From NCBI GenBank assembly GCA_026874595.1, contig CM049306.1, forward strand, positions 65,544,019 through 65,608,018: DNA of 64,000 nucleotides, written 5' to 3'. The notes beneath the pieces were generated by a model that was given only the letters and a program-made list of their open reading frames with translations, had not been told where the DNA came from and ran no database searches. Below are positions 47,576 to 58,422 of the stretch, one piece after another (position 1 is the stretch's first letter; each line of letters opens with the position of its first letter). The stretch comes from Sipunculus nudus. Its lineage: Eukaryota; Annelida; Sipuncula; Golfingiida; Sipunculidae. The position numbers were made by a program, and so were the translations under genes.

Positions 47576-49231
47576 CTCCCAGTCTGAAACTTGCAGGTCC
47601 GAAATGTCCATTTTGCTGAAATCATAATGACTAAGGTAGATATGAAAGACTTAAAAGGATCAATATTAAATTTTAAAAATAAACCTCCATTTATATTCCC
47701 AAACTTTGCACAGGTTCGCATTAGGCCTGTAGACCTTGTTTTTATTAATATCATTGTCTGTGAGAATAGCATATGGCTTAAGTTACTGTATTGAAAAAAT
47801 GGACAGAAAATAAAAATTTCAGGATGCATAGGAGACCTGCCCAGGACCCCCCTGGATTTTAAAAAAGAGGGTTCCAAGGAAAATTGATACAATTTGTACC
47901 CTGTCTGTCTTGGTGCTGAAAATCATGTTTCTGGTCCATAGCTAGCAGAGTATAGGTCACCATGTTCCAATTTCAGGTTTCCAAGAAGAATTGCCAAGAA
48001 TTTCCCTGAATGTCATTTTAGAAGAGTCTAGGGCGAATGGATACAATTTGTGCCTTGTCTGTCTGGGTACTAAAAACCATCAGTCCATAGGTCACACAAT
48101 ATAGGTCACCATGACCTGATTTCAGGTTTTCAAGGACACTTGACTAAGACCTCCCTGAATTTTATGTTAAAAGATTCTAGGCCTAATGGATATAATTTGT
48201 GCCCTGTCTGACTGTCTGAGTGCTGATATGACATCTTTTCTGATAGGTTGCAAAATATAGGTCATGATGACCTAATTTCAATTTTCAAAGGACATTTGCC
48301 AAGGACGTCTCAAAATTTTACAACAGAAGATTCTAGGCCTAACAAATACAATATGTGCTCTGCCTGACTTTATGGGTGCTAAAAATCCTGTTTTTGGCCT
48401 GTAGGTCACAAAATGTAGGCCACCATGACCTAATTTCAGGTTTCCAAGGAGATTTGCCTAGAGCCTCCCAGGAAATTGTGCAAGAAGATTCTAGGCCTAA
48501 CAGATGTGATTTGTCGCCATATGACATTCAGGGTGTTCATACAACATCTTTTTCCTATAGGTCGCAGAATATAGATCACAGTGACCTAATTTCAGGTTTC
48601 CAAGGATATTTGCCTAGGACCTCCCTAAATGTCACATTAGTGGATTCTAGGTCTAATGGATACAATTTGTGCCCCATCTGTGTGTCTTGGTGCTCAAAAT
48701 CATGTTTTGGCCCATAGGTCACAAAATATAGGTCACAATGACCTAATTTCAAGTTTCCAAGGAGATTTGCATAGAAACTCCCAGGATATTGTGTTAAAAT
48801 ATTCTAGGCCTCACATATACTATTTGTCCTCATCTGATATTCAGGGTTCTCAAAATCTTTTTCCTATAGGTCGCAAAATATAGGTCGCCATGACCTAGTT
48901 TCAGGTTTCCAAGGACATTTGACTAGGATCTTTCAAAATGTCATCTTAGAGGTTTCTAGGCCTAATGGACACAATTTGTGCCCTGTCTGACTGTGTGGGT
49001 GCTCAAAATCATGTTTATTGGCCCATGTTTTAGGCCACAAAATATAGGTCACCATGACCTAATTAGGGTTTCCAAGGAGATTTGCCCAGAACTACCCTGG
49101 ATGTACCGTTAGAAGTTTCTAGATCTAACGGTTATGATTTGTGCCCTGTTAACGGACGGCCGGCCGGACAAACGCAGGACAAAGGGTGATCGCTATAGCT
49201 CAGATGACTTACAGTCCCCTGAGCTAAAAAC
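47576..49231 (+). mobile_element. F2-type element with eight ~155-bp units carrying IR3 palindromes
   Basis: Tandem units share CTAATTTCAGGTTTCCAAGG, GATTCTAGGCCTAA and ACAATTTGTGCCCTGTCTG. Each unit has an AGGTCAnnnTGACCT palindrome. It is perfect at 48103-48117, 48259-48273, 48730-48744 and 49046-49060, and one or two mismatches off in the others. The 3' end has ACGGACGGCCGGCC and a hairpin AGCTCAGATGACT / AGTCCCCTGAGCT, then AAAAAC. ORFs here follow the repeat units. Confidence 0.82.
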
Positions 49232-49487
49232 ACGCATATTTATGTAATTCGCTTTGAAACAATTCTTATCCAACACAATTCTGAACGGTCTACAGTGTTC
49301 CTGTCACTGCATTTATACCAATACGCTGGTGTATTTAGAAGCCCATATGCAGTAAGCTCTTCATCACACATTTCTTTAATTATCTCACTTGCAAGGATTT
49401 TCTGCTGCCCTGGCTTTCAGCCTAGAATACAATAATGTGCTTGTGAAGACAACATCATAAGAATTTATAGTTTACTAATCAACTTAC

Positions 49488-49554
49488 CAATCTTAGGTTC
49501 CAATAATGCAAACAGAGACAGGGAACCTTCATTAATATCTGCTGTACTGTTCAC
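49488..49554 (-). CDS. NDUFAF3: NDUFAF3-like gene, preceding internal exon
   Basis: On the minus strand a TTTCAG acceptor abuts base 49554 and a GTAAGT donor follows base 49488. The 67-bp exon encodes VNSTADINEGSLSLFALLEP followed by KI and one leftover base. That G plus the AT that opens the 5860-5960 exon makes a GAT (Asp) codon, so the two exons join in frame. The peptide corresponds to the NDUFAF3 stretch with a D-I-x-E motif, then SLF and LLEP, immediately before the VGTG loop. The match in order, phase and splice sites is strong evidence for a single gene. Upstream exons (mitochondrial presequence and first half of the domain) were not recognised between 49555 and 64000. It is flanked by low-copy sequence on the left and repeats from about 49600 on the right. 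Confidence 0.85.
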
Positions 49555-49599
49555 CTGAAATTAAAAACATGAAAAATATACTTATTTCTATTTTATTGT

Positions 49600-50082
49600 T
49601 TGTTAGCATTTGAAAAGCTAAAGAGAAATGATTGTGCTGTTTGGTGATAATCAAATACTATAAATATATGATGCCACACTAATACTCTGACATGACTGGC
49701 ATGAGAAAAAAAGGAAAGGTGTTTGAGAGACTGTGTTGCGTATGAAATATTTACAAAAGAAATGATTACTTTATTTCACTTTCTGCTGAAGCAGGGGAAT
49801 AATGATGACAAGTTGATATTGAACATTTTTTTAAGCATATCCCTTTGTGGTAGGAGAATAATGAATACATGTTTCCATTAGATCCTATCGTTTTAATATA
49901 CTTATATTATATCAATTTTTTTTTTAATTTTACAAATTTAAGCGATTAACAATATAAAAATCTAAAAATATAAGTTAATGTAGAATTATAAGTTGCATCA
50001 TTATTTATCAGTAATTTGGATCATATCATGTCAAATTATGCATACACATATATTTTATATTTAACTGAATTTAAAAGAAAGG
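49600..50082 (+). repeat. F2-type body fragment next to the exon
   Basis: It is homologous to 18950-19450 (GAAAAGCTAA, AATACTCTGACATGACTGGCAT, ATGCATACACATATATTTTAT). No gene is seen. Confidence 0.55.
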
Positions 50083-50801
50083 ACCCATGAGTCATGACCA
50101 TTAGCTGAACCCTGTAAAGTTTTAGCAAATGCAAAATTTCCTTATTATATATAATAACTTTTGAAAAGCTCAGAGGAAATGGCTTTGATATTTGCTGATA
50201 ATCAAATACTTAATATATGAATGCAAAAAATACTGTGCACTTTTATGGACTATGTCACTGATGCAGGAGCCTCTCATGTTCAAACAATTGTAAAACTTTC
50301 AGTAATTCAAATATGTGACAGCAATGTGTTTCAAATACCCTCTGGGAAATATGAAACCCTGTAAAATATAGAATAAAGGAAGAAAGTGGAGATTAGCTCT
50401 ATTATAATAGTTTAATTTATTAACAGAAATAATATGCTATATACATTTAGAAATTTAAATTTTCAAATAAGCATAAACTAAATCTTATGAGTATATATGT
50501 ACTCTCTAATATGTGAACAATGGTTAGAATGAAACCAAGAGCACTCAAAATCTTGCATATTGCCAATCGTCCTTTGAAAAAAGTTTATAGCTCCCTTATT
50601 TACAGTTTCTAAGAATTCACCAGGAACTCCCTACATACTAAGTTAGAAGTTCTTCATCAAGCTTCTACTTTTTTTGTGTATCTGACTTACAGGGTACTCA
50701 AATAATGCTGTTTCGAACAGCTCACAGAATATAGGTCACAGTGACCTTATCTCAGGTTTCCAAGAAGCTTTAACAGAGACCTCCCTGCATCTCCATTAAA
50801 C

Positions 50802-51957
50802 CAAGGAGATTACAGGACTGGAGTAACAACTGTCAGAAGCCCTGCCAGGTCATTAGTGTCAGTCGTGCGCTAATTGCAATTAAGACATGATAAGCCAATT
50901 AACTCTATTGTGCGCCTATTGTGCTGCGGTGTCAGGCGCAGCGGCGGCACGGCCTTTGATAAAGCGAGCCTTCTAGATGTTACTTCTGTGGTCCGCTGTA
51001 GCTCGCTGAAGCGGAGAGCAATGTATCCAGTAACTGAGCAGTAAATCACGGGAATAACATTGACCATAGTTATGAATGTGCAAATGGTTTGTTTTGTCCA
51101 TAATTATGCGCAACAAATATATCTAGAGAGGCCTTGTGTTGAGGAATCACTTGATCGATTTTGGGATAGATGCAGTCACTCTACATCAACTTTTGCCGTG
51201 ATTCATGATGGACGACTGGTAAGTGTAAACCTCACTTTCCTTTACTTCGGAATTATAAAAAATTCCATCAGTTCCCACACTTCTGACTAATATTAATAAT
51301 TAGCCATGTATTATAGTATTCCGTTGATAAAAAAAAAATTGGATGCTTATGATCAGATGACTTTCATTTTGATGGATAACAGCAAAGCCATCGCCCGCTC
51401 TGTCACTGACGGCGTTGTTCTCATATTATCGCCCATATTTACAGCAGCCAAGCTATAGCTCCAGCGTCATAAGCAACAACAGCTTCACACAAGTTTCCCA
51501 CACATATGAAAATATAGTGTTCAAACTTATGATTGTTTAAACATTTATACTAAATACTACCGTAGATAAATTTGGGGAGAAACTTACTCATCCTTGTCAC
51601 AATATTTATAAAATTCTGGTACTAGGGGTATATGTAACATCCTGTAATTATTATGTTAAACTGTGGAAACATATTTATCGCATTGAGCTTTAATGTACAT
51701 TTTTATATGGAATTTCAGTTCCTCAGAACCCCAGAATGGGCTGTAGTAAATGCCGATTGTGTAATCTGCAGAGAATCCATGAGAAGTACCCACAGGATAA
51801 AGGCACGCCAAAGGGGGTCTCTCGCGCTGTATCAATTAGCGCCGGGCTTATCAGCGGCATCTCTGTGTGCCATTGAGCAGCGAGTTTTATGACCCCTGTC
51901 AGCAACATTCCACACAGCCAGACTCTCACTTGATACTCCAGTCCTGTAATCTCCTTG
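50802..51957. mobile_element. 1,156-bp element with 24-bp near-perfect TIRs and 7-bp target duplication
   Basis: The left end is CAAGGAGATTACAGGACTGG and on. The right end is its reverse complement, ending CTCCTTG at 51957. ATTAAAC flanks both sides (50795-50801, 51958-51964). The ends are CpG-richer than the surroundings (GGCGCAGCGGCGGCACGG near 50936; TTAGCGCCGGGCTTATCAG near 51836). ORFs at 51060-51290 and 51653-51892 are short with no recognised domain. The superfamily is not assigned. Confidence 0.85.
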
Positions 51958-53432
51958 ATTAAACTGAAGTTACAAGGACCAACTTTAACAATTAAATCCT
52001 GCAAATCTGTCTTGCAGAATAATGGTCACCATGACCTAGTTTCAGGTTTTAGTGGAGATTTGCACAAAACTTCCCTGGATTTTGCATTAGAAGATTAGTC
52101 GATACAATTTGTGCAATGTCTGACTTTTTGGTAATGAAATAATCTTATAAAATAATCTTGGTAACAAAAAATTTTATTTTTGGCCAGTCACTCCAAAAAT
52201 ATAGGTCATCATGACAAAGTTTCAGGTTTCATAGGAGATTTGCAGAGAACCTCCCTCATTGTTGCATTAGAAGATTCTATGCATAACAGATACAACTGTG
52301 CCCTGCCAGACTGTCTGGGTGTTACTAATAGGGCCCTGCACAGAGCAGGGTGGGCTACATCTAAGAAAGTGCGGTGCGGGGCGGGCCAAAATAAGGTCTG
52401 TGCGGGGCATGGCGGGAGGGGCGGGACGGGCTGTGGTTTGATGATCTGGCAGTTTAGTAGAACATGAATAATTATACTAAAAAAAACTATCATTTGAGGA
52501 CATTGATATTTTTGTATAAAATGTTTTCATATGTTGTAAAAAAAAGTAATATGAAAAGATAAATTCAAATAAATTCTAATTCATTTCTGTTACCCCCTTA
52601 CACTGACTGACAGTTATAACAACCCTATGCAAATGATTCTTTTCTAGGTATAATGTCAGCTTGTTATACAAATTAGATGATGCATCATTAATCTGAAATC
52701 TAGATTTTAAACAATTGTCCTTGCAATGGAAGCTGGTCATAACATTGTATAAAGTTACCTGGCTTGATGTTGTATATGGACTGTAACCCCGTACTTGTCA
52801 GGTCTCACATATTACAAAATATGGCTATGAGCGAAGTAAGGGCTTGATTACCTTTGATCTTGTAATACAGACAGTGTGAGGCTACACTCAATTGACCTAG
52901 AACTTCACAAAGCCTAAGGTGGACTCCTTATCTAACTGTAACTCTATGTGCTGTCTAATTGTAACTGACATTGACCACTGGCTGGCCAAATCCTTGTTTG
53001 GGCACTGCATAATGTGGTGATGACTGCTATAAGAAACACCGCTTTGTTAAGGTCTATCTCATTGAACATCCTGAACCTAAAGCCATATCAGTCACATTCC
53101 CCCTTTACTCCCTTGACCTGATATGTCTCAGTTTCAGCTAATTAGCCAATTATGACTGAACAGATTTTAACCAGTAACACATGTCAGTAGTTTGATGGCT
53201 TGTGATCAGCCAATACTATTCAAAAGGGTAACTTTGGGTACAAATACTTGAAGAAATCTATTTTTTTTCTTTGCTTTTTTAAAATAAGTTTTAGTAGAAA
53301 CAGACACAATAAACCAAAGGTTTGTTGATTTTTGCTGTAAAATATGAAAACATATTTAAGGTGTGTTAAATTATAATGTATATATTAATTCCAATTATCT
53401 GATCAAACATGTCTTTAAAAATATTTCTTAAA

Positions 53433-55247
53433 CTAGAATACGGGTAGTCGACAAGCGACTACTTGTATCCGCCTAAATCAGAGTGGAACGGGTGAAGTGT
53501 TGCATATTAGCATGGATGTCTGCAGCCAAATTGTGTATGTATGTAGGAAAAAATCCAGAAAGCTCTATACACATGCAAAACTTTGGCCCAATCGGTCAAA
53601 CGGTTCCCAAGATATGAGCTTGGATATCTGCTGCATAAACTAGAATGCAGGTGGCGCCACCTGTCATAAAATCAAGAGAGCTGTCGGGGATGTATTAACT
53701 TGCAAAATTTTAGGCAGATATGTCAAACCACTGCCGAGATATGAGTGATTTTATCCCATGGCAGACAAACAGATAGGAGCTGTGCAAACATGGCTGCAGG
53801 TGGCGCCACCAGTTTTGCATATGATAAAGAGCTATGTGAGATTTATACACACGCAAAATTTTGGCCCAATCGGTCAAACGGTTCCCTAGATATGAGCTTG
53901 GATGTTTGCAGCGTAAACTTGATTGTAGGTGGCACCACCTGTCATAAATTCAGAAAAGCTATCCAGGATGTATAAGCATGCCGAATTTCAGGTGAATTAG
54001 TCAAACCACTGCAGAGATATGAGTGATTTTAACCCAAGGCAGACGAACAGATGGACACTGTGCAAACATGGTTGAAGGTGGTGTCACCATTTTTGGTGTA
54101 TGTTATAAAGCTCTCCAAGGGCTACATTTGTGCAAAAGAATTTTCCTGATCGGTCAAACGGTTCCCGAGATATGAGCTTGGATGTCTGCAGCGTAAAACG
54201 TGAATGTAGGTGGCGCCACCTGTCATAAAATCAGAAAAGCTATCCAGGATGTATATGCATGCCCAATTTCAGGTGAATTAGTCAAGTCACTGCAGAGATA
54301 TGAGTGATTTTAACCCAAGGCAGACGAACAGATGGACACTGTGCAAACATGGTTGCAGGTAGCGCCACCATTTTTGGTGTATGTTATAAAGCTCTCCAAG
54401 GGCTACATTTGTGCAAAAGAATTTTCCTGATCGGTCAAACGGTTCCCGAGATATGAGCTTGGATGTCTGCAGCGTAAACATGAATGTAGGTGGCGCCACC
54501 TGTCATAAAATCAGAAAAGTTATCCAGGATGTTTATGCATGCCCAATTTCAGGTGAATTAGTCAAGTCACTGCAGAGATATGAGTGATTTTAACCCAAGG
54601 CAGACGAACAGATGGACACTGTGCAAACATGGTTGCAGGTGGCACCACCATTTTTGGTGTATGTTATAAAGCTCTCCAAGGGCTACATTTGTGCAAAAGA
54701 ATTTTCCTGATCGGTTAAACGGTTCCCGAGATATGAGCTTGGATGTCTGCAGCGTAAACGTGAATGTAGGTGGCGCCACCTGTCATAAAATCAGAAAAGT
54801 TATCCAGGATGTTTATGCATGCCCAATTTCAGGTGAATTAGTCAAGTCACTGCAGAGATATGAGTGATTTTAACCCAAGGCAGACGAACAGATGGACACT
54901 GTGCAAACATGGTTGCAGGTGGCGCCACCATTTTTGGTGTATGTTATAAAGCTCTCCCAGGGCTACATTTGTGCAAAAATATTTTCCTGATCGGTCAAAC
55001 GGTTCCCGAGATATGTGGGTTTATGTGTGGAAACAGACGCACAAACGGACGCAGAGCGCAAAGGAAAGGTCAGAGGTCAAAACAAAATTGGGGCGCAGCA
55101 GTTCACATGTGACCCAAACATAATCCCAGGTTTCGGAAAATTCCGCCCAGCGGTTACGGAGGAGTTCTCCGGACACCTACGCGGCGGCGGCGGCGGCGTG
55201 CAGCTGAAAACATAGTATCCGCAAAACTCTGTTTTGGCGGATACAAT
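53433..55247 (+). mobile_element. F3 element, full length, inside the hAT element
   Basis: The 5' end is CTAGAATACGGGTAGTCGAC, with hairpin GTAGTCGACAAGCGACTAC at 53444-53462. The 3' hairpin is at 55215-55244. The DR1 AGGTCA-G-AGGTCA lies at 55067-55079. The tail has a GCGGCGGCGGCGGCG run. It has about six double units. Confidence 0.92.
54070..55015 (+). repeat. 280-bp tandem units, highly homogenised
   Basis: GGTTGCAGGT-type markers at 54070, 54351, 54631 and 54911 give a 280-bp period. Neighbouring units differ by only a few bases (GTAGCGCC, GTGGCACC, GTGGCGCC at the palindrome). This is far more uniform than the units at 45-47 kb. Confidence 0.88.
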
Positions 55248-55934
55248 TATGATTTGGATAATTGCAAAAACGTATTGAAATTAATTTTTCATTCTAGTCA
55301 TCAATCATTTCATATACATGTATATTAATAATAAGAGTGGCCTATATATGTGCTGAAAAATATTCTTCATACATAAACATTTGGATCCGAAAACTTCTTT
55401 AAAAATTATTTTGCGGGCTGGACTGCAGGCCAGAAACTTGAAAAATGAGGGGCGGGTGTGGGCTGAAAGAAAATTTTGCGGGGCGGGTGTGGGCTGAAAA
55501 GTCATAGTAACTGCGGGGTGGGGCAGGTTGAATTTTGTTCTTTGATTGCACAGCAGGCTTCGGGCTGACAGGGCATGATGCGGGGTGGGTGTTGGTTCAA
55601 TTTTCTGCCTGTGCAGGGCCCTAGTTACTAACCATAAATTTGGCCAGTTGTTTGGAGAATATAGGTCATCATGACCTGGTTGCAGGTTTCCTAGGTGATT
55701 TGCAGAGAACCTCTCAGGATGTTGTGTTAGATGATTCCAGGCCCATCTGACTTTCAAGGTACTCATACTTTGCAGAATAGACCTATTTCGAGCCAAAGGG
55801 AGGCTCCTCTTACGTAGCTCATTAATATTCAGTGGAGGCAGAAAGCTTGGGAAGCCCCTTGTCTTGAGCCTTTGCTTGTATAGCACTCAAGCACTCCAGC
55901 AAGCACTTAGGTGTTTCAAAACTACAATAAAATC

Positions 55935-56027
55935 ATGGTATCAAGCTGTTGTGCAGTTGGATGCACATCAAAGCAGGACAAATCAAAGGGCGTCACACTA
56001 AACAGGATTCTTCAAAGGCCCTTTTAG
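55935..56027 (+). pseudogene. THAP-domain N-terminal fragment
   Basis: ATG at 55935 opens 30 codons starting MVSSCCAVGCTSKQDKSKG and then ends in TAG after LQRPF. THAP domains start Met-x-x-x-Cys-Cys-Ala-x-x-Cys, the first half of a C2CH zinc finger, so the match is specific although short. The rest of the domain (second Cys, His, AVPTIF-type end) is absent. It could be a first exon, a decayed P-element-type transposase or a gene fragment. The preceding ~140 bp lacks repeat signatures. Confidence 0.6.
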
Positions 56028-56077
56028 TCCTGGGGCCAATTTACATAAGGATCCTAAATTCAAAGTTTGCTGCAACT

Positions 56078-56098
56078 CCCCCCCCCCCCCCCCCCCCC
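56078..56098 (+). repeat. Poly-C tract
   Basis: A run of about 21 C immediately precedes ATTATTAGG. It is length-unstable. Confidence 0.97.
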
Positions 56099-57300
56099 AT
56101 TATTAGGTGTGATGCTATTTTTTGTTGAAAAAATTATTAGATATGATATTTCAAACTATACCCCCTCGAAAAGTGTCCACAAAGGCCTTGAATCAGCAAT
56201 TTTAAAAACTAATTTTGGTACAGATCTTAAAAAAAATAGGCCTATAATGGGTTAATGACCAGGGTTCACACCCTGTTTTCGTGTGAATGTTATCTTGTGA
56301 AATGTATAGTATTAAAATTTAATCAGAGCTACCTTTTTTACCTAAATTTGATGGGCTGAATCTGATAAAAAAATAATTTTGTAACTCTCTTACAATATTT
56401 ATTGAATAAAATAAATATTGAATAATATTTATATTTAGAGTATTAATTCAGTTTAATTAATTCAGATTAATTAAGCAGAATTTTGACAGGTATATGTTCC
56501 TGTGAAACAGCATGGGGGTATTCATTTTATTTTTCTAGGTTTGTTTAAAATCTGGTTTAATTGAAACATTTTACTTAAATCTTGAATTTTAATTTAAAAT
56601 GAAATATCAAAATATTACAGTTTTGAATACATTTATATACATCATCTTCATGTTTTGAAGTTAGTAACATAGCAACACTTTTCCACTGAAACGGCACGGT
56701 CAAGTTTTAATGTAATATTGCAAAAAAGGGTGACAAAATAGGTCCTAATATAACAAAATTAACACAATTTCATGGACAAAATCAAAAGAAATTGTGTCAT
56801 AATATTTGGATACAAAACTTTAGGCATATAGTGCATTTAAATTTTAAATATGCATATGTCGGATAAACACATCTTTATTCAATTTAAATCCAGCAGGAGA
56901 GCAAAGAGATTTATTTTAAAATTAATATTATTAACCGACCTTTATAGTTTGAGTTTTCTTAAATACTTTTCAATGAAATACTGGTTAATTGTCTACTAAA
57001 GTTACATATTTATGTTATTTCAGTCTTCAAGTTTTGATGAAAAGTTAACAATGTTTATATTTAATTTATACAAAGGCATCTTTTTTTAATTTTGTGTTGG
57101 AACTGAACAGCAAAACCTTAGTCTGATTATTGCATTGAAACATAATTTTATTTGTATTATTAATTTACATAATAATTTTTGTTCATCAAATTTAAAATGT
57201 CAAATTTTCGAATTTATTAATAAAAGAGGCCGTGAAGTAAGCATTCAGAACAGAACCTGATTTTGGATATATTTCAGGCCTTAGGCTTTGTGTGAAAAAA
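56099..57300. other. AT-rich low-copy sequence, no gene
   Basis: No family match, splice-bounded ORF or structured repeat is seen. It is expected to be an upstream NDUFAF3 intron. Confidence 0.5.
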
Positions 57301-58076
57301 AAACAAGTGACCCTTGGGTCATGACGTCACTGAGCTGACTGACATGTTGACAATATGTCCTTGCATAGACAACTAATTAAGGAAATGTAGGTGGCATCAT
57401 CATTCATGCATATTAGCTTAAGTTCATCAAAACCCATTAGCACAACAAATTTGATGACAATCCAACCAGCCTTTCCTGAGGAACCTGGCAATTTGTATTT
57501 TTCATTACTTCTGGGATGCTCAAACATACCCCAAAACTCTGAGAATATAGTTCACTGTGATCCAATTTTAGGTTTCTGAGGAGACCTTTTGAGGAACTCT
57601 CAGGATGTTAAGTAAGAAAATTCTTTGCCCAAAGGTTATGGTTTGTGCCCTACTTTGGTATCAAATTTTCAATTATTCTGACGGGTGCTTATATATATAA
57701 GCCTCATAGCTCAGAAAATATGGGTAACAGAGACCTAAATACACATTTCCAAAAAGATTTTCATAGAGAGACCTAAATACACATTTCCAAGGAGATTTTC
57801 ATAGACCTCCCTGGATTTAAGTTAGAAGATTCCAGGTCCAATGTTTATGATTTTGCCCTGCTTTGGTATCAAATTTTTAATTATGATGGGGGGTGCTTAT
57901 AAGCCCAATAGCTCGGGGAATATGGGTGCCAGAGACCTAATTCCAGGTTTCCAAGGAAACTTTTCAAGGACCTAAATGGATGTAAAGTAAGAAGATTCCT
58001 GGTCCAGTGTTACCGATTTGATTTGCTCACTGTTAACAGATGACGACATCTTTTAAGGTCTCAAAACAGAGAAAAA
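57301..58076 (+). mobile_element. F2-type 5' end with decayed IR3-type core units
   Basis: It starts AAACAAGTGACCCTTGGGTC. Four units share GGTTTCCAAGGAGA, TGCCCTGCTTTGGTATCAAA and AGACCTAA. A ~44-bp local duplication with AGAGACCTAAATACACATTT lies at about 57728-57805. It ends against another F2-type 5' end at 58077. Confidence 0.65.
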
Positions 58077-58422
58077 CAAGGGACCCATGGGTCACATCGC
58101 TCAGCTGAATTTTGGAAAATATTAGGAACTGCAAAATATTTTTATTTCTTTTGGTTTTTCATGTATATTATCATTAGAAAAGCTATGAGAAAATGACCCT
58201 GCTAAAATGAAACTCTGTAAATTATAGAACAATCCCTACAGGGCTTGTGCGAACCTGTGCAATGAGATTACACCAAGCATAATGCTTCAATGCTGGACCT
58301 TTACTTTTCAAGTACATGTGTAACATGTATATGAACAATGCAAGTACTTAACACTCAGAACAAGAAACATTTAAACAAACATCACTGCTGCAATTCTGGC
58401 ATGGGTGCACACAACACAAAAA

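Larger units (their letters stand above)
5961..49487 (-). other. NDUFAF3-like intron, 43,527 bp, filled with nested transposons
   Basis: This interval is bounded by the two in-frame exons, with GTAAGT at its minus-strand 5' end and TTCCAG at its 3' end. It holds the gypsy element, at least two hAT-like elements, a MITE, and many F1, F2, F3 and E copies. No other convincing exon of the gene was found in it. The gypsy element is in the same orientation as the gene. That the intron is spliced as one piece is an inference from exon phases. Confidence 0.75.
52329..55623. mobile_element. hAT-type non-autonomous element holding an F3 copy
   Basis: The inverted ends are TAGGGCCCTGCACAG (52329-52343) and CTGTGCAGGGCCCTA (55609-55623). 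The 8-bp duplication GTTACTAA is at 52321-52328 and 55624-55631 and fits the hAT pattern nTnnnnAn. Both subterminal regions are rich in GCGGGGCGGG motifs. Without F3 the element is about 1.5 kb. The 193-codon minus ORF at 55305-55886 crosses the element boundary and is not a gene. Confidence 0.92.
50083..55790 (+). mobile_element. F2-type element with IR3 core, interrupted by two DNA transposons
   Basis: It starts AAAGGACCCATGAGTCATGA, a decayed F2-type 5' end. The core units, with AGGTCACAGTGACCT at 50733-50747, GGTCACCATGACC at 52024-52036 and AGGTCATCATGACCT at 55663-55677, are separated by insertions at 50802-51957 and 52329-55623. No 3' hairpin is found before the THAP fragment. Confidence 0.7.

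Noticed and set aside
51060-51892. Two ORFs with donor- and acceptor-like edges as a spliced gene
   Set aside because: Both lie inside the 1,156-bp TIR element, have no recognised domain, and the proposed join has no independent support.
55305-55886. 193-codon minus-strand ORF
   Set aside because: It crosses the right end of the hAT element and its target duplication. Composition follows the G-rich subterminal repeats.
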